Positions 41,635-50,549 of a stretch of DNA of 64,000 nucleotides are shown here, piece by piece. The stretch spans positions 372,001 through 436,000 of the forward strand of contig NZ_SLWS01000002.1 in assembly GCF_004345645.1 (NCBI RefSeq), in the 5' to 3' direction. The DNA is from Actinocrispum wychmicini. Lineage in GTDB: Bacteria > Actinomycetota > Actinomycetes > Mycobacteriales > Pseudonocardiaceae. The notes under the pieces were generated by a model. The model was not told where the DNA came from. It worked only from the letters and a program-made list of their open reading frames with translations, and made no database searches. Position numbers and translations under genes: made by a program. Each line of letters begins with the position of its first letter. Position 1 is the stretch's first letter.

Positions 41635-42896
41635 GGCGTGTCCTCGGCCGGAGTCGTGGTCGTCGGCAGGGTGGCGGTCACGTCGTATCCGCCGTCCGGA
41701 GTGGCTCCGTTGGTCAGTGCGCCGCCCAGCATGGCGGTGCGCTCACGCATGCCGAGCAGGCCGTGCCCCTGCCCTGGTGCGGCCGTACCGGGCCGGGTCG
41801 GGGCGGTGTTGGCGACCCGGATCGTGACCTCGGACCGCTGGTATCCGATCTCCACCCTCGCCGCGGCGCCCGGCGCGTGCCGGAGCACGTTGCTGAGCGC
41901 CTCCTGGACGATGCGGTAGGCCGAAAGTTCGACACCCGACGGAAGCGGGCGCGGATCGCCCGTGATCTGTGTCGTGACCGCGAGGCCGGTGCGACGCACC
42001 GTCAGGATCAGCTCGTCCAACTGGTCGAGACTGGGTTGCGGGGCGTACCGCGTGTCCTCGGCCTGCAGAGCCTCCTCGGAACGCAGGACGCCGAGCACCC
42101 GGCGCAGTTCGGTGAGCGCCTCGACGGCGCTGTCCCGGATGCCGGCGAGGTTCTCCGTCAACGCCTCGGGCGGGTTCTCGACAAGGTGCGTGGCGACCTG
42201 AGCCTGAATCGAGATGACGGACATGTGGTGCGCGACCACGTCGTGTAGTTCGCGCGCGATGCGGTTGCGCTCCTGAAGGTGAGCCAGTTGGGTGCGCCCC
42301 TCGGCAAGGATCTTCTCCCGCTCCACCAGCTTGTCCCGGGCCACCTGGCGGCCGCGCAGTGAAGCACCGACCACCACGGTGGCGACGAGGATCGTGACGG
42401 TGAGCGCAATGTCCCGATCGCGCTCGGCGGCGAACAGCATGATCACTTCGATCGAGACGCTGATCCCCAGCGTCTCGGCAGTGACCCGGGGGCGGCTCCG
42501 CAGCGCGACCATGAACAGCACCGCGACGCGCATCGCGATCTCGACACCTGTCCAGGTCGGGCTCGTACCGGTGATGGCCAAGACCATCAGCACACCGTCG
42601 ACCGCCGTCACCATCCACCAAGCCACGATCGGGCGATACAGCGTGACGACAAGTGCCATCGCCAGAACCGCCGCGACCGGGTAGCCGAACGTGCCCAACT
42701 GGTCGGCGCGACCGTACTCATTGGCCGTGGCGGCGAACAGCGCCGCAGCCAACAACGTGAACACCAATGTCGCGGACGCCGACAGCCATCGGGGCGTGTG
42801 CCCGTGCCGGTCGGAGGTGTCCGTCAGCAGGTCCTCGCGCAGCATGCGCGGCACCCTCCGCACGGCTTCCCCGAATCGCCTGTCCATCGTGATCAC
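41631..42896 (-). CDS. NarL-family sensor histidine kinase (HisKA_3)
   Basis: A 421-residue membrane kinase. The N-terminal half has about five hydrophobic segments (ATLVFTLLAAALFAATANEY, VAAVLAMALVVTLY and others). A coiled segment leads to the phosphorylation site His in RELHDVVAHHMSVISIQAQV and an ATPase domain with YRIVQEALSNVLRHA, then GTAAPGQGHGLLGMRERTAM. It starts at GTG 42894-42896, overlapping the acyltransferase stop by GTGA. The signal is unknown; grouping with an acyltransferase and a secreted hydrolase suggests cell-envelope sensing. Confidence 0.92.
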   Translation of the reverse strand: MITMDRRFGEAVRRVPRMLREDLLTDTSDRHGHTPRWLSASATLVFTLLAAALFAATANEYGRADQLGTFGYPVAAVLAMALVVTLYRPIVAWWMVTAVDGVLMVLAITGTSPTWTGVEIAMRVAVLFMVALRSRPRVTAETLGISVSIEVIMLFAAERDRDIALTVTILVATVVVGASLRGRQVARDKLVEREKILAEGRTQLAHLQERNRIARELHDVVAHHMSVISIQAQVATHLVENPPEALTENLAGIRDSAVEALTELRRVLGVLRSEEALQAEDTRYAPQPSLDQLDELILTVRRTGLAVTTQITGDPRPLPSGVELSAYRIVQEALSNVLRHAPGAAARVEIGYQRSEVTIRVANTAPTRPGTAAPGQGHGLLGMRERTAMLGGALTNGATPDGGYDVTATLPTTTTPAEDTP

Positions 42897-44011
42897 ACCT
42901 TAGATACGCCGCCGCGTTCGTGCCGACGGAACACCGCGCAGAGGACAAGCAGCACCACGGCGAAGACAGGTAACCACGCGAGCCTGGCGAGCACCCAATT
43001 CCCACTGGCCGGCACGGTGTGCAGACCTGGCAGGGTCTCGCCGGTGAGCCTGCCGGCGGCGGTGACCGCGATCAGCGCGGTCAGGTGCCACAGGTAGATG
43101 GTCATCGCGGAGAGGTTGGCCAGTGCCACCGCCGCCCAGACGACCGGCCGCCGCAGTACCCGGCGCAATGGGCCGAGCAGCAGAACGGTCGCTCCGCACT
43201 GCGCGAGGCCGAAGGTCACGGCGGCCAAGGTGGGCGGGTTGAGATTGGAGATCCCGTTGCCGGGCACGCCGACCATGGCGGCCGGGTAGCCGGCCAGCAG
43301 GACCAACCCGGCTGTGGCGGCGGCACCGCCCAGTAGCAGCGCCCAGCCGGTGCCGCGGCCAGGGACACCGCGGCGCGCCCAGGTCGACCCCAGGCAGAAC
43401 GGAACCAGCCACCCCACCGGCACGTTGACCCAGCCGAGCCACTCCGGACCGTCGAGACCCAACCGCACCACGTCGACGCACAGCACAACGGCCACCGGCC
43501 ACACCGGATGCAGCTTCGTGACCAGCGGGGTCGCCGCCGTCAACGCCGCGAAGACCGCCAGGAACCACAGCGGCGACATCACCAGGTGGACCAGGGTGCG
43601 AACGGTCGGCCAGTCCGCCCCGCAGGCGAGCATCGAGCCTGCCACCGCGGCCCACACCACCACCAGGACCACGACCGGCCGGGACAGGCGGCCCAGCCGG
43701 GAGACCAGCCACTGCCCGTACGACCATCCCCGGGCTCGGGCCGACAGGTAGCCCCGTGCGCTCATCTGCCCGCCCACCAGGAAGAAGACCGCCAGGGTCT
43801 GCAACACCCACGAGACGGGAGTCAGCCATGGCAGGTACTGCAACGGGCTCTCGCCGTGCACAGTGCCGCTGTCCACGATCAGGCCGGTCACCAGCCAGTG
43901 ACCGAGCACCACCCCCAGAATGGCCAGGAAGCGGAGCGCGTCCACGGCTCGATCCCGGTCCGGCGGCGTCGCGGCCTCGGTCCGCTCGACAAGTTCACGA
44001 ACGCGTGTCAT
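42893..44011 (-). CDS. Acyltransferase 3 family membrane protein
   Basis: A 372-residue integral membrane acyltransferase with about ten spans. It has DRDRAVDALRFLAILGVVLG followed by HW, the family's catalytic His region, then VFFLVGGQMSARGY and the late motif NLSAMTIYLWHLTAL. Such enzymes O-acylate sugars, lipids or envelope polymers. It overlaps the hydrolase gene upstream by 17 bp and the kinase gene downstream by 4 bp, so it is cotranscribed with both. Confidence 0.88.
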   Translation of the reverse strand: MTRVRELVERTEAATPPDRDRAVDALRFLAILGVVLGHWLVTGLIVDSGTVHGESPLQYLPWLTPVSWVLQTLAVFFLVGGQMSARGYLSARARGWSYGQWLVSRLGRLSRPVVVLVVVWAAVAGSMLACGADWPTVRTLVHLVMSPLWFLAVFAALTAATPLVTKLHPVWPVAVVLCVDVVRLGLDGPEWLGWVNVPVGWLVPFCLGSTWARRGVPGRGTGWALLLGGAAATAGLVLLAGYPAAMVGVPGNGISNLNPPTLAAVTFGLAQCGATVLLLGPLRRVLRRPVVWAAVALANLSAMTIYLWHLTALIAVTAAGRLTGETLPGLHTVPASGNWVLARLAWLPVFAVVLLVLCAVFRRHERGGVSKV

Positions 44012-44945
44012 GGGTGTCTCCCGAGATGATCCGTGCGATCCCCGCCAGCGACGAGGAGCCGGGTTTCAGGTAGTCGCTGTGGCCGCCGGTGCCCGCGTCG
44101 AAGACTCGGGCACCGAACCCCGGCGAGAGCGGGTCCGGGCCGAATCCGATGGTGGTGACCATGAACCTCAGACGGAAGTGAGGCACGTTGGCGATCCAAT
44201 CAGTCGCGCCGCGCCCGGCCCACACTGTGGCAGGAGTATGCAACTCGGCCACGGTGTCGTATCCGGTGCCGGGGCTGCCCAGCAGGACGATGTCGGACAC
44301 GGCCATGTCCGCCGCGGCTCGCGCGCACACCACCGTGCCGTAGGAATGGCAGACAAGTGACGTCCGGGCCGCGGGTTTGACCGCACGCAACTCCTCGACG
44401 AACCGGCGTAACCCACCGGTGGCCTCGTCCGCACGACCGGTCGTCAACACCCCGAGGCTGATCGTGCTCGGTGTCGCGTACCCGAGCCACGCGATCACAG
44501 CGGACTTGTCGCCCAGTTGCCCCACAAGTGCCGCCGCGGCGGATTCGAGCCGCCCGTACCTGTCGAGATCGGTGTCCGAACCCGGGACCAGCACGGCGAT
44601 TCGCTCGGCCTGGGCAAGATCGCCGAAGACTTCGACCGTGCGGCCGCCGTCACGGCCATCGAACGTGAGGAAGGAACGATCAGGCTCCGCCATGGCACGC
44701 AACGCCGCGGCCCGGGTCAGGTCACCGTGCGCACTGGCCATCCGTTCGGCCGCCCTGATGTCTTCGCGACTTGCGGCGTACCGGTCGGCGAGAGCTCCAG
44801 CGGTCGCCGGAGGCAACGGGCCGGCGTGCGCCGGGGCAGGCGCCGGCACAGCCGCCGGGCGGGCCATCCCCGACATCGGCACGGCTATCACGGCGCCGGC
44901 GAACGCGGCGAGCAGCGCGTGGTACATCCGCGGCAGAGACGCCAT
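43995..44945 (-). CDS. Secreted alpha/beta hydrolase (DUF1023-like)
   Basis: A 316-residue protein with a signal-like N-terminus (YHALLAAFAGAVIAVPMSGM) and a Pro/Ala-rich linker. The hydrolase domain resembles DUF1023-type proteins, with RIAVLVPGSDTDLDRYGRLE, VIAWLGYATPS and the nucleophile elbow VCHSYGTVV; a His candidate lies in TGGHSDYLKPGSSS. It heads the operon with the acyltransferase and two-component genes. The substrate is unknown. Confidence 0.85.
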   Translation of the reverse strand: MASLPRMYHALLAAFAGAVIAVPMSGMARPAAVPAPAPAHAGPLPPATAGALADRYAASREDIRAAERMASAHGDLTRAAALRAMAEPDRSFLTFDGRDGGRTVEVFGDLAQAERIAVLVPGSDTDLDRYGRLESAAAALVGQLGDKSAVIAWLGYATPSTISLGVLTTGRADEATGGLRRFVEELRAVKPAARTSLVCHSYGTVVCARAAADMAVSDIVLLGSPGTGYDTVAELHTPATVWAGRGATDWIANVPHFRLRFMVTTIGFGPDPLSPGFGARVFDAGTGGHSDYLKPGSSSLAGIARIISGDTHDTRS

Positions 44946-45137
44946 GGCGATCCTCCATATCTTTTCGTGCTCTGCACCGAAAGCTATGGATCACACCTCG
45001 TGGTCGGCGTCCCTCCGTGGAGCGCACTTACCGCGTAGCTCTTAAGTACTACGGGTCGTCGGGCCGGGAAATGCTCCCGAGTGTCTGGGTGCACGCACCC
45101 TTCTCACTCGCGTGTCGCGCCCGCGACGATCCGAGGC

Positions 45138-45683
45138 ATGCGGAAATGGACCAAGTTGCTGGCCCTGCCGGCGATCGCCCTGTCCTTGCTCGCCTCCGGT
45201 GGTGTCGCGCAGGCACAGTCGACCCCCTGGAACTTCACCACGGCGTGGCACAACGCGAAATTTCCCGGCAAATGCCTGAGCGCGATGCCGGAGCCGATCC
45301 TCGCCGCGGCGCGTCCGATCGGCACCAAGTTCCCGGTGATCATGCATTCGTGTGACCAATGGGACCAGTTCCACCTGTGGACCACGAAACAGATCGGCGA
45401 CAACCGCTTCCTCTTCGGCCCGAGCGACGCCTTCGGCCACGGCGTCGACGGCTGTGTCGGCTTCAACCTGCTCAGCGAACTCGACGTATGGCAGTGCTCG
45501 GCGACGGAGCCGAGAGAGGTGTGGTCGGTCACCGGAACCGCGGCCGCCGGATACCGGTGGAAGTCCGAATTCGCCCAGACCTGCATGCGCGTCGACGACG
45601 CGGGCTGGGGCCCTGTGCTGGCGAACTGCGACTCCCCACGCACCGAACTGAACTGGATCCCGGAACACGCGCCCAGCCACTGA
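45138..45683 (+). CDS. Secreted ricin-type beta-trefoil-like protein
   Basis: A 181-residue protein starting at ATG 45138 after GAGG, with a clear signal peptide (MRKWTKLLALPAIALSLLAS, cleaved near AQA). The mature part shows three trefoil-like repeats with Cys pairs and Gln-x-Trp-like ends: GKCLSAM to CDQWDQFHLW, GCVGFNLL to VWQCSATEP, and QTCMRVDDA to LANCDSPRTELNW. This resembles a divergent ricin B lectin fold, so carbohydrate binding is possible. No enzyme domain is attached. It converges with the NACHT gene with a 7-bp gap. Confidence 0.7.
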   Translation: MRKWTKLLALPAIALSLLASGGVAQAQSTPWNFTTAWHNAKFPGKCLSAMPEPILAAARPIGTKFPVIMHSCDQWDQFHLWTTKQIGDNRFLFGPSDAFGHGVDGCVGFNLLSELDVWQCSATEPREVWSVTGTAAAGYRWKSEFAQTCMRVDDAGWGPVLANCDSPRTELNWIPEHAPSH

Positions 45684-45690
45684 ATCGGCA

Positions 45691-48288
45691 CTACCGGGTC
45701 CTGGATACGGGCTGTGCGAGCCGTGCTTGGAGTTTGGCGTGCCGGAACTGGTAGACGGGTCCCACCGTGCGCAGCAGGTGTCTGCTCCGCGCGTCTTCCA
45801 GGAACGCGACCAGCCGCAGTGGGGTCTCGTGCCGGATCGCGAGTTGCACCGCAGCCAGTGCGGTGTCTGCGGCGGCGGCACCAGGTGAGCTCGCGGCGGT
45901 GCCCTCACGTTTGATTATCAATGCGGTCCCGAGCCCGCACACGAGCCCGACCAGCAGCACGACCGACAGCACGACCGAAGGTCTGGACGCGAGCCCCGAT
46001 GGGAGCCCTGGCACGAGCCCAACCGTGAGCACTGCCACGAGAGCGAACACGAGCCCAGCCACGGATATGAACATGAGCCCGGCGTTTCTGTCTTCGCGCC
46101 AGACATCCGCAGGCCCGAGCGGGCTTTCATCAACTTCCGTATGCCTCGCGAGCCCCTGCAGGACGACAACCACAAGTCCGGATACGAGCCCGACTGAGAG
46201 CCCGGTCAGGAGCCCGGCCGACAGCCCGGCCAGGAGCCCGGCCAACACCCCGGCCAGAAGCCCGCCGGAGAGCCCGGCCAGGAATCCGAACACGAGACTT
46301 TGCACTGCGCTCCGATAGGTAAGGCGGGTGATCCGTCTGGGCATGACCGGTACCCCCTGCCAATGCCCGGCCAAGAGCCCGACCACGGTCGTGAGCCCGA
46401 CCACGAGCCCAGCCGAGAGCCCGAGCACGGGCCCGAACACGGGCCCCAGCGCAAGCCCGACGACGAGCTCGTTCACGAGCACGGTCGTGACGGCGCCCAT
46501 GATCATTCGGGAGCGGTGCGTTGTCCAGGTGGGGATGTGCCACCAGGCGAGGTCGGCAGTGCCGTGTTCGGTGAGCCGGGTGGCGAGGTAGCGCAGCGTG
46601 CGTTGGGCGGTCGCCACCGGGTAGCGCGGGGCAGGATGGCCGGGGCGGGGTGTGTACGCGGCGGTGATGGCTTGGTCGAGCAGATGGTTCTCGATGTCGG
46701 CGGCAGCAGGAAATCGTTCGTCGTCAAGGAGTTCGTCGACCAGGTCGGCCGAACCGTAGACGTCACGGAGCAGGCTGAGCGCGAGCGGCGTGATCAGGGC
46801 TTCTGACAACGCACTGGTCCCTTGTTCATCGTCCGCTATCCCGGCGAGATGATCGCTGATCCGCTGCCACGGGACTGGTGGCGGATTGACCAACGGTTGC
46901 AGGAGATAGCCGGCGGCGTCGGTGGGCTGCACGGGTTGAAGTTCCAACGCGACGGCGCCGGCCAGCGGGCCGTGCTGGGCTGCCGCGACCGCTTCCTCGG
47001 TGCGGGTCAGCAAGACCAGTCGGAAGGGGGCGTCGGCCAGCGCCGCCAGGACGCCGGGCCGAACGGACTCAGGGATTTCGTCCAAGCCGTCGAGGAATCC
47101 CGCCACGCGGCCGGCGGTCAGCAGGTCCGTTGCCGCGCGACGGCCTGTGCGGCCGTGGAAGAGTGGGTAGGTCTCGGCGAGTTTGCCGGCCATCCAGTCG
47201 GTGACCGACACGCCGCTGTCGGGGTCCCAGCCGTGCAGGGTGAACAGCACCGGCACCGGAATCCTCGCCTGGTCTTCCGGCCTGGCCTGCTTTCGGTAAC
47301 TCAGCGCGTCCCGCAGCAGGAGGATCGCGGCGGCGGTCTTTCCCGATCCTGGTGGTCCGAGCAGCAGCAGCCGCCCCGACGGCAATCCTCCGTAGATCCG
47401 GTGCAAAGCGTCTTTGTCGCCCTCACTCGGTTCGCTGACGGCCGGCAGTCCGGGCAGCGGATCGAACCGCGGATACCTGGCGGCCGATTCCGGGCCGGCG
47501 ACCGGCGCCGTCGAGCGACGCCACCGGATCGGCAACGGGGCGGGGTGCAACAACCGCCGGTCGTTGGCCGCCCCCGTCCACTGATTCCACGACGCCTTGG
47601 CCAGCAGGCCCAATTGCTCGTCTGCCGGCGATGCGAGTGGGGGCGCGACCACAGGATGGCTGGTGTGGTCACCGCGTTGGTCGAGCACTGTGGGGTCGGC
47701 GGGATAGGGCTGATCAGGCAGCGCGACCCAGGCGGTGTCGCAGGTTTCCTTCACCGCCACCAGGATGGGTCGGAACGTGGCCGCGTCGACCCCGGCGGAG
47801 TGGCGAACGACCTCGTCGAACACCCACCGGGACACAGCCAGCGCGACCACTCCGGAGGAGTCCGCCAACGCCTGTTTGACAGGCGGGGCGTCCAGCAGCC
47901 GGAAGACGGTGATGACCGCGTTCGACGTGACGCCGTGATCGTCGTGTGCGACTTCGCCCGCGTGCACAGCCATCCGAAGCCGAACCCGCTGCCTTTCATC
48001 GCTGATGTGGTTGTGGGCGCGCACCGCGTGCGCCAGGGCTTCCGGCATGACAGCGACCAGTGGCGACTTGGGGATGTCCGGCGGTACCAGGATGAACACC
48101 GCGTCGCCCCGGTCCTCGGTCCGGCAGCGGTCCCACGGCACCCCGGCGGCGTCAAGTGCCTCCGCCACGACCTTGTAGAGCCCGGCGCGGGTGGCCAGTT
48201 GGTGTGGCATCGTCCGCGCGGGGTCGCCGAAACCTTCGATGTCCACAGCGATGATCGTGCGATGGACCGCGACCTCGGAACCCACCAT
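45691..48288 (-). CDS. Cyclase-like / NACHT ATPase / membrane-repeat protein
   Basis: An 865-residue protein starting at ATG 48286-48288 with GGAGG upstream. Residues 1-190 resemble a class III nucleotide cyclase domain, with RTIIAVDIEGFGD (Asp16 as metal ligand) and TEDRGDAVFIL; catalysis is uncertain. A NACHT-type ATPase follows with Walker A LLLLGPPGSGKTAAA and Walker B GFLDGLDEIPE. The C-terminal part has glycine-zipper membrane repeats of period four (GLLAGVLAGLLAGLSAGLL), encoded by a 12-bp-periodic DNA stretch at about 46180-46300, and a cytosolic tail. NACHT proteins with N-terminal effector domains include phage defence receptors. Here the role is unknown. Confidence 0.82.
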   Translation of the reverse strand: MVGSEVAVHRTIIAVDIEGFGDPARTMPHQLATRAGLYKVVAEALDAAGVPWDRCRTEDRGDAVFILVPPDIPKSPLVAVMPEALAHAVRAHNHISDERQRVRLRMAVHAGEVAHDDHGVTSNAVITVFRLLDAPPVKQALADSSGVVALAVSRWVFDEVVRHSAGVDAATFRPILVAVKETCDTAWVALPDQPYPADPTVLDQRGDHTSHPVVAPPLASPADEQLGLLAKASWNQWTGAANDRRLLHPAPLPIRWRRSTAPVAGPESAARYPRFDPLPGLPAVSEPSEGDKDALHRIYGGLPSGRLLLLGPPGSGKTAAAILLLRDALSYRKQARPEDQARIPVPVLFTLHGWDPDSGVSVTDWMAGKLAETYPLFHGRTGRRAATDLLTAGRVAGFLDGLDEIPESVRPGVLAALADAPFRLVLLTRTEEAVAAAQHGPLAGAVALELQPVQPTDAAGYLLQPLVNPPPVPWQRISDHLAGIADDEQGTSALSEALITPLALSLLRDVYGSADLVDELLDDERFPAAADIENHLLDQAITAAYTPRPGHPAPRYPVATAQRTLRYLATRLTEHGTADLAWWHIPTWTTHRSRMIMGAVTTVLVNELVVGLALGPVFGPVLGLSAGLVVGLTTVVGLLAGHWQGVPVMPRRITRLTYRSAVQSLVFGFLAGLSGGLLAGVLAGLLAGLSAGLLTGLSVGLVSGLVVVVLQGLARHTEVDESPLGPADVWREDRNAGLMFISVAGLVFALVAVLTVGLVPGLPSGLASRPSVVLSVVLLVGLVCGLGTALIIKREGTAASSPGAAAADTALAAVQLAIRHETPLRLVAFLEDARSRHLLRTVGPVYQFRHAKLQARLAQPVSRTR

Positions 48289-48430
48289 GCCACCCTCCGC
48301 GGAATTCCGCTTTTGGTGTCCCGTCCGAAGTTGTACCGATCACCGGCCGGGTCGATCCCTCCTTTGCGCGGGTTCGCCTTGGCGAATACCGAGCTCACCC
48401 GATCGGACGCAACCGAGCACCTGTTCGGGG

Positions 48431-49348
48431 CTATGCCGGGGTGTCCGTCTCGATGGCGGCGGCGCGCAGGGCGTCGGCGAGGCGGGCGACCGGTTCCGGT
48501 AGTGGTCGCGGGACTCGGGCGAGGTGGATGCGGCGTTGCTCCGCCGGTCCGCCGCGGACCGGCAGGATCCGCACTCCGGGCGGTGTCGCGGAGGAGAACG
48601 AGGCGGGCACGGTGGTGATACCGCAGCCGGCGGCGACCAGGTGCAGTTTCGCCAGCCAGTCACGGGCGGTGTGGGCGATCTGGGGGCGTTCGTCCACACC
48701 CGGCCAGACGCCCATCACCCCTTCGTGGCCCGGTCCGGCGATCCAGCGTTGGCCGCGCAGGTCGGCGATCTCGATGAACTCGTTGCGGGCCAACGGATGC
48801 GTGGTGGGCACGGCGACGCGCAGGCTGCGTTCGGTGAGAATGTGCAGTTCCAGTGCGGGTGTTTCGGCGTCCGGTGGGCGGAACGGCGGTGCCGACGCCA
48901 GCAGTGCGACGTCCAGGGTGCCGGCCCGCAGCGCCCGCACCAGTGCCGGTGTGCTGCCCTCGCGGGTGATCACGGTGATGGCCGGGTGGGTGCTGCGCAA
49001 CGCGGCCAGCGCGCGGGGAACCAGCCAGGCGCCGGCGCTGGCGAACCAGCCGAGCCGGATCGTGCTGTGGTCCTCGGGCAGGCCGGCCAACTCCCGCGCG
49101 GTCGTGTCGACCTGGTCGACGACGATGGCGGCGCGGCGGACCACGACCCGTCCGGCCGGGGTGAGCCGTACCCCGTCGTGCCGCCGCTCCAGCAACGGCG
49201 TGCCCGCCGCGCGTTCCAGTGACGCGATCTGCCGGGATACCGCGGACTGCGTGTAGCCGAGTGCGGTCGCCGCGGCGGTGAGTGTGCCCCGCTCGGCCAC
49301 TTCCCGGAACACCCGGAGCGCGGTCAGCGAGGCATCGGTGAAGGCCAT
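48431..49348 (-). CDS. LysR family transcriptional regulator
   Basis: A 305-residue LysR protein. The N-terminal helix-turn-helix is LRVFREVAERGTLTAAATAL followed by GYTQSAVSRQIASLERA. The effector domain follows, with IRLGWFASAGAWLVPRAL and PLARNEFIEIADLRGQRWI. I chose ATG 49346-49348 (MAFTDASL) over an upstream in-frame ATG. It is divergent from a short SDR remnant and an intact SDR gene, which it probably regulates, as LysR proteins usually control the adjacent divergent genes. Confidence 0.9.
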   Translation of the reverse strand: MAFTDASLTALRVFREVAERGTLTAAATALGYTQSAVSRQIASLERAAGTPLLERRHDGVRLTPAGRVVVRRAAIVVDQVDTTARELAGLPEDHSTIRLGWFASAGAWLVPRALAALRSTHPAITVITREGSTPALVRALRAGTLDVALLASAPPFRPPDAETPALELHILTERSLRVAVPTTHPLARNEFIEIADLRGQRWIAGPGHEGVMGVWPGVDERPQIAHTARDWLAKLHLVAAGCGITTVPASFSSATPPGVRILPVRGGPAEQRRIHLARVPRPLPEPVARLADALRAAAIETDTPA

Positions 49349-49419
49349 GACATATACGCATACCATGGTTGACTGTCTTTCGTTGGCGGCATGGCCGCGG
49401 GCTGCCTAGCGTGGCCGGT

Positions 49420-49563
49420 ATGAGCCTGATCAAGACGCCGGAACAGGGCGCGGCGACCTCGGTCCTCCTGGCCACGTCGCCCCAGTTGGCGGGTGTCGAC
49501 CCGGACAGCGCCGAACGCCTGTGGACCCTCTCCGAAACCCTGCTCGCGAAAGGACCGGCATGA
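49420..49563 (+). pseudogene. 47-codon remnant of an SDR oxidoreductase C-terminus
   Basis: A 47-residue ORF resembles the C-terminal end of common SDR oxidoreductases: KTPEQGAATSVLLATSPQLA joined directly to DPDSAERLWTLSETLL. The usual intervening segment (with GGxYxEDC) is missing, which suggests an internal deletion. The frame overlaps the next gene as ATGA, so it could still be translated and coupled to it. It is most simply the end of a former SDR gene left under the LysR-controlled promoter. Confidence 0.65.
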
Positions 49564-50399
49564 CGAAGGTCGCCCTGGTCACCGGCGCCACCCAGGGCCT
49601 GGGCCTGGCACTGGCCGAGGGACTCGCCCACCGAATGTCCACTGAGGACACCGTTTACCTCACCGGTCGGGACATCGACCGGGTCACCCAGGCCGTCGAC
49701 ACCGTGCCCAGCGGCGGCGCGCGGGTCCGTGGCGAGATCCTGGACGTGGCCAATCCCGAAGCCGCCGACCGCCTCGCCAGGCAACTGAACGAGCGGCACG
49801 GCGGCGTCGACATCGTGTTCAACAACGCCGTCATGCGAGTCGGACCGGACGACGATCCACGCGCGATCGTCGACCGCTACACCGAGGTGAACAACTTCGG
49901 CACCACCCGGATGCTGCGCGCCTTCGCTCCCCTACTACGGGACAACGGCCGGCTGATCGTCGTCGCGAGTTCGTTCGGCAGGTTGCACTACCTGGCACCG
50001 GCGCTGCACGACCGCTTCGCCAACTTGTCCTCTTTGGACGACGTGGACAAGCAGGTCGCCGCATGGCGCGACGCCGTACGGGACGGAAGCGCCCGCAGTG
50101 GCGCGTGGCCTGGTTTCGTCAACATCCCGTCCAAGATCGGCCAGGTCGCCGCCGTGCGCACCCTTGCCGAGCAGCGCCGCGAGGACGACGCCGAACGCGG
50201 CATCCTGCTCGCCGCGGTCTGCCCCGGCATGATGAACACCCCCACATCCGCCATGTGGTGGGACGTCAGCACCGCGCCCACTCCCGCCCAGGCCGCTGTC
50301 GCTCTCCTGGATCTCGCGCTCGACCCGGTCCGTCCCCAGCACTACGGCCAACTCGTCCGCGACGGAGAAGTCCTCCCCTGGTCTCCCACGAGTATGTGA
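49560..50399 (+). CDS. SDR family protein with replaced catalytic Tyr
   Basis: A 279-residue short-chain dehydrogenase/reductase-like protein similar to carbonyl reductases. The NAD(P) motif TGATQGLG, DIVFNNAV and the Ser region VVASSFGRL are kept. At the catalytic YxxxK motif it has NIPSK (Asn188 in place of Tyr, Lys192 kept). It therefore may lack classical reductase activity or use another residue. The start at 49560 overlaps the preceding remnant ORF by ATGA. It lies under the divergent LysR gene. Confidence 0.85.
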   Translation: MTKVALVTGATQGLGLALAEGLAHRMSTEDTVYLTGRDIDRVTQAVDTVPSGGARVRGEILDVANPEAADRLARQLNERHGGVDIVFNNAVMRVGPDDDPRAIVDRYTEVNNFGTTRMLRAFAPLLRDNGRLIVVASSFGRLHYLAPALHDRFANLSSLDDVDKQVAAWRDAVRDGSARSGAWPGFVNIPSKIGQVAAVRTLAEQRREDDAERGILLAAVCPGMMNTPTSAMWWDVSTAPTPAQAAVALLDLALDPVRPQHYGQLVRDGEVLPWSPTSM

Positions 50400-50408
50400 G
50401 CCGCCTGT

Positions 50409-50498
50409 TGTTGATGTCAACACACAGGACACTTGACGCCGGAGACCAAGACCTGAGCCACCACGGCACCTCATTCAGGGTGTTGACATTGACAACAC
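50409..50498. promoter_or_regulatory. Two TGTTGA-type inverted repeats
   Basis: TGTTGATGTCAACA (50409-50422) and GTGTTG...CAACAC (50480-50485 with 50493-50498, spacer ACATTGA) share the half-site TGTTG and lie in the 150-bp gap before the hydrolase gene at 50550. They look like operator sites for a dimeric repressor. No matching regulator is identified in the neighbourhood, though the LysR protein is a possibility. Confidence 0.5.
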
Positions 50499-50549
50499 TG
50501 GAGGGGCATCCTCTCGGTCTACCAGGCAGGACGAGACGGTGGAGTTCGC

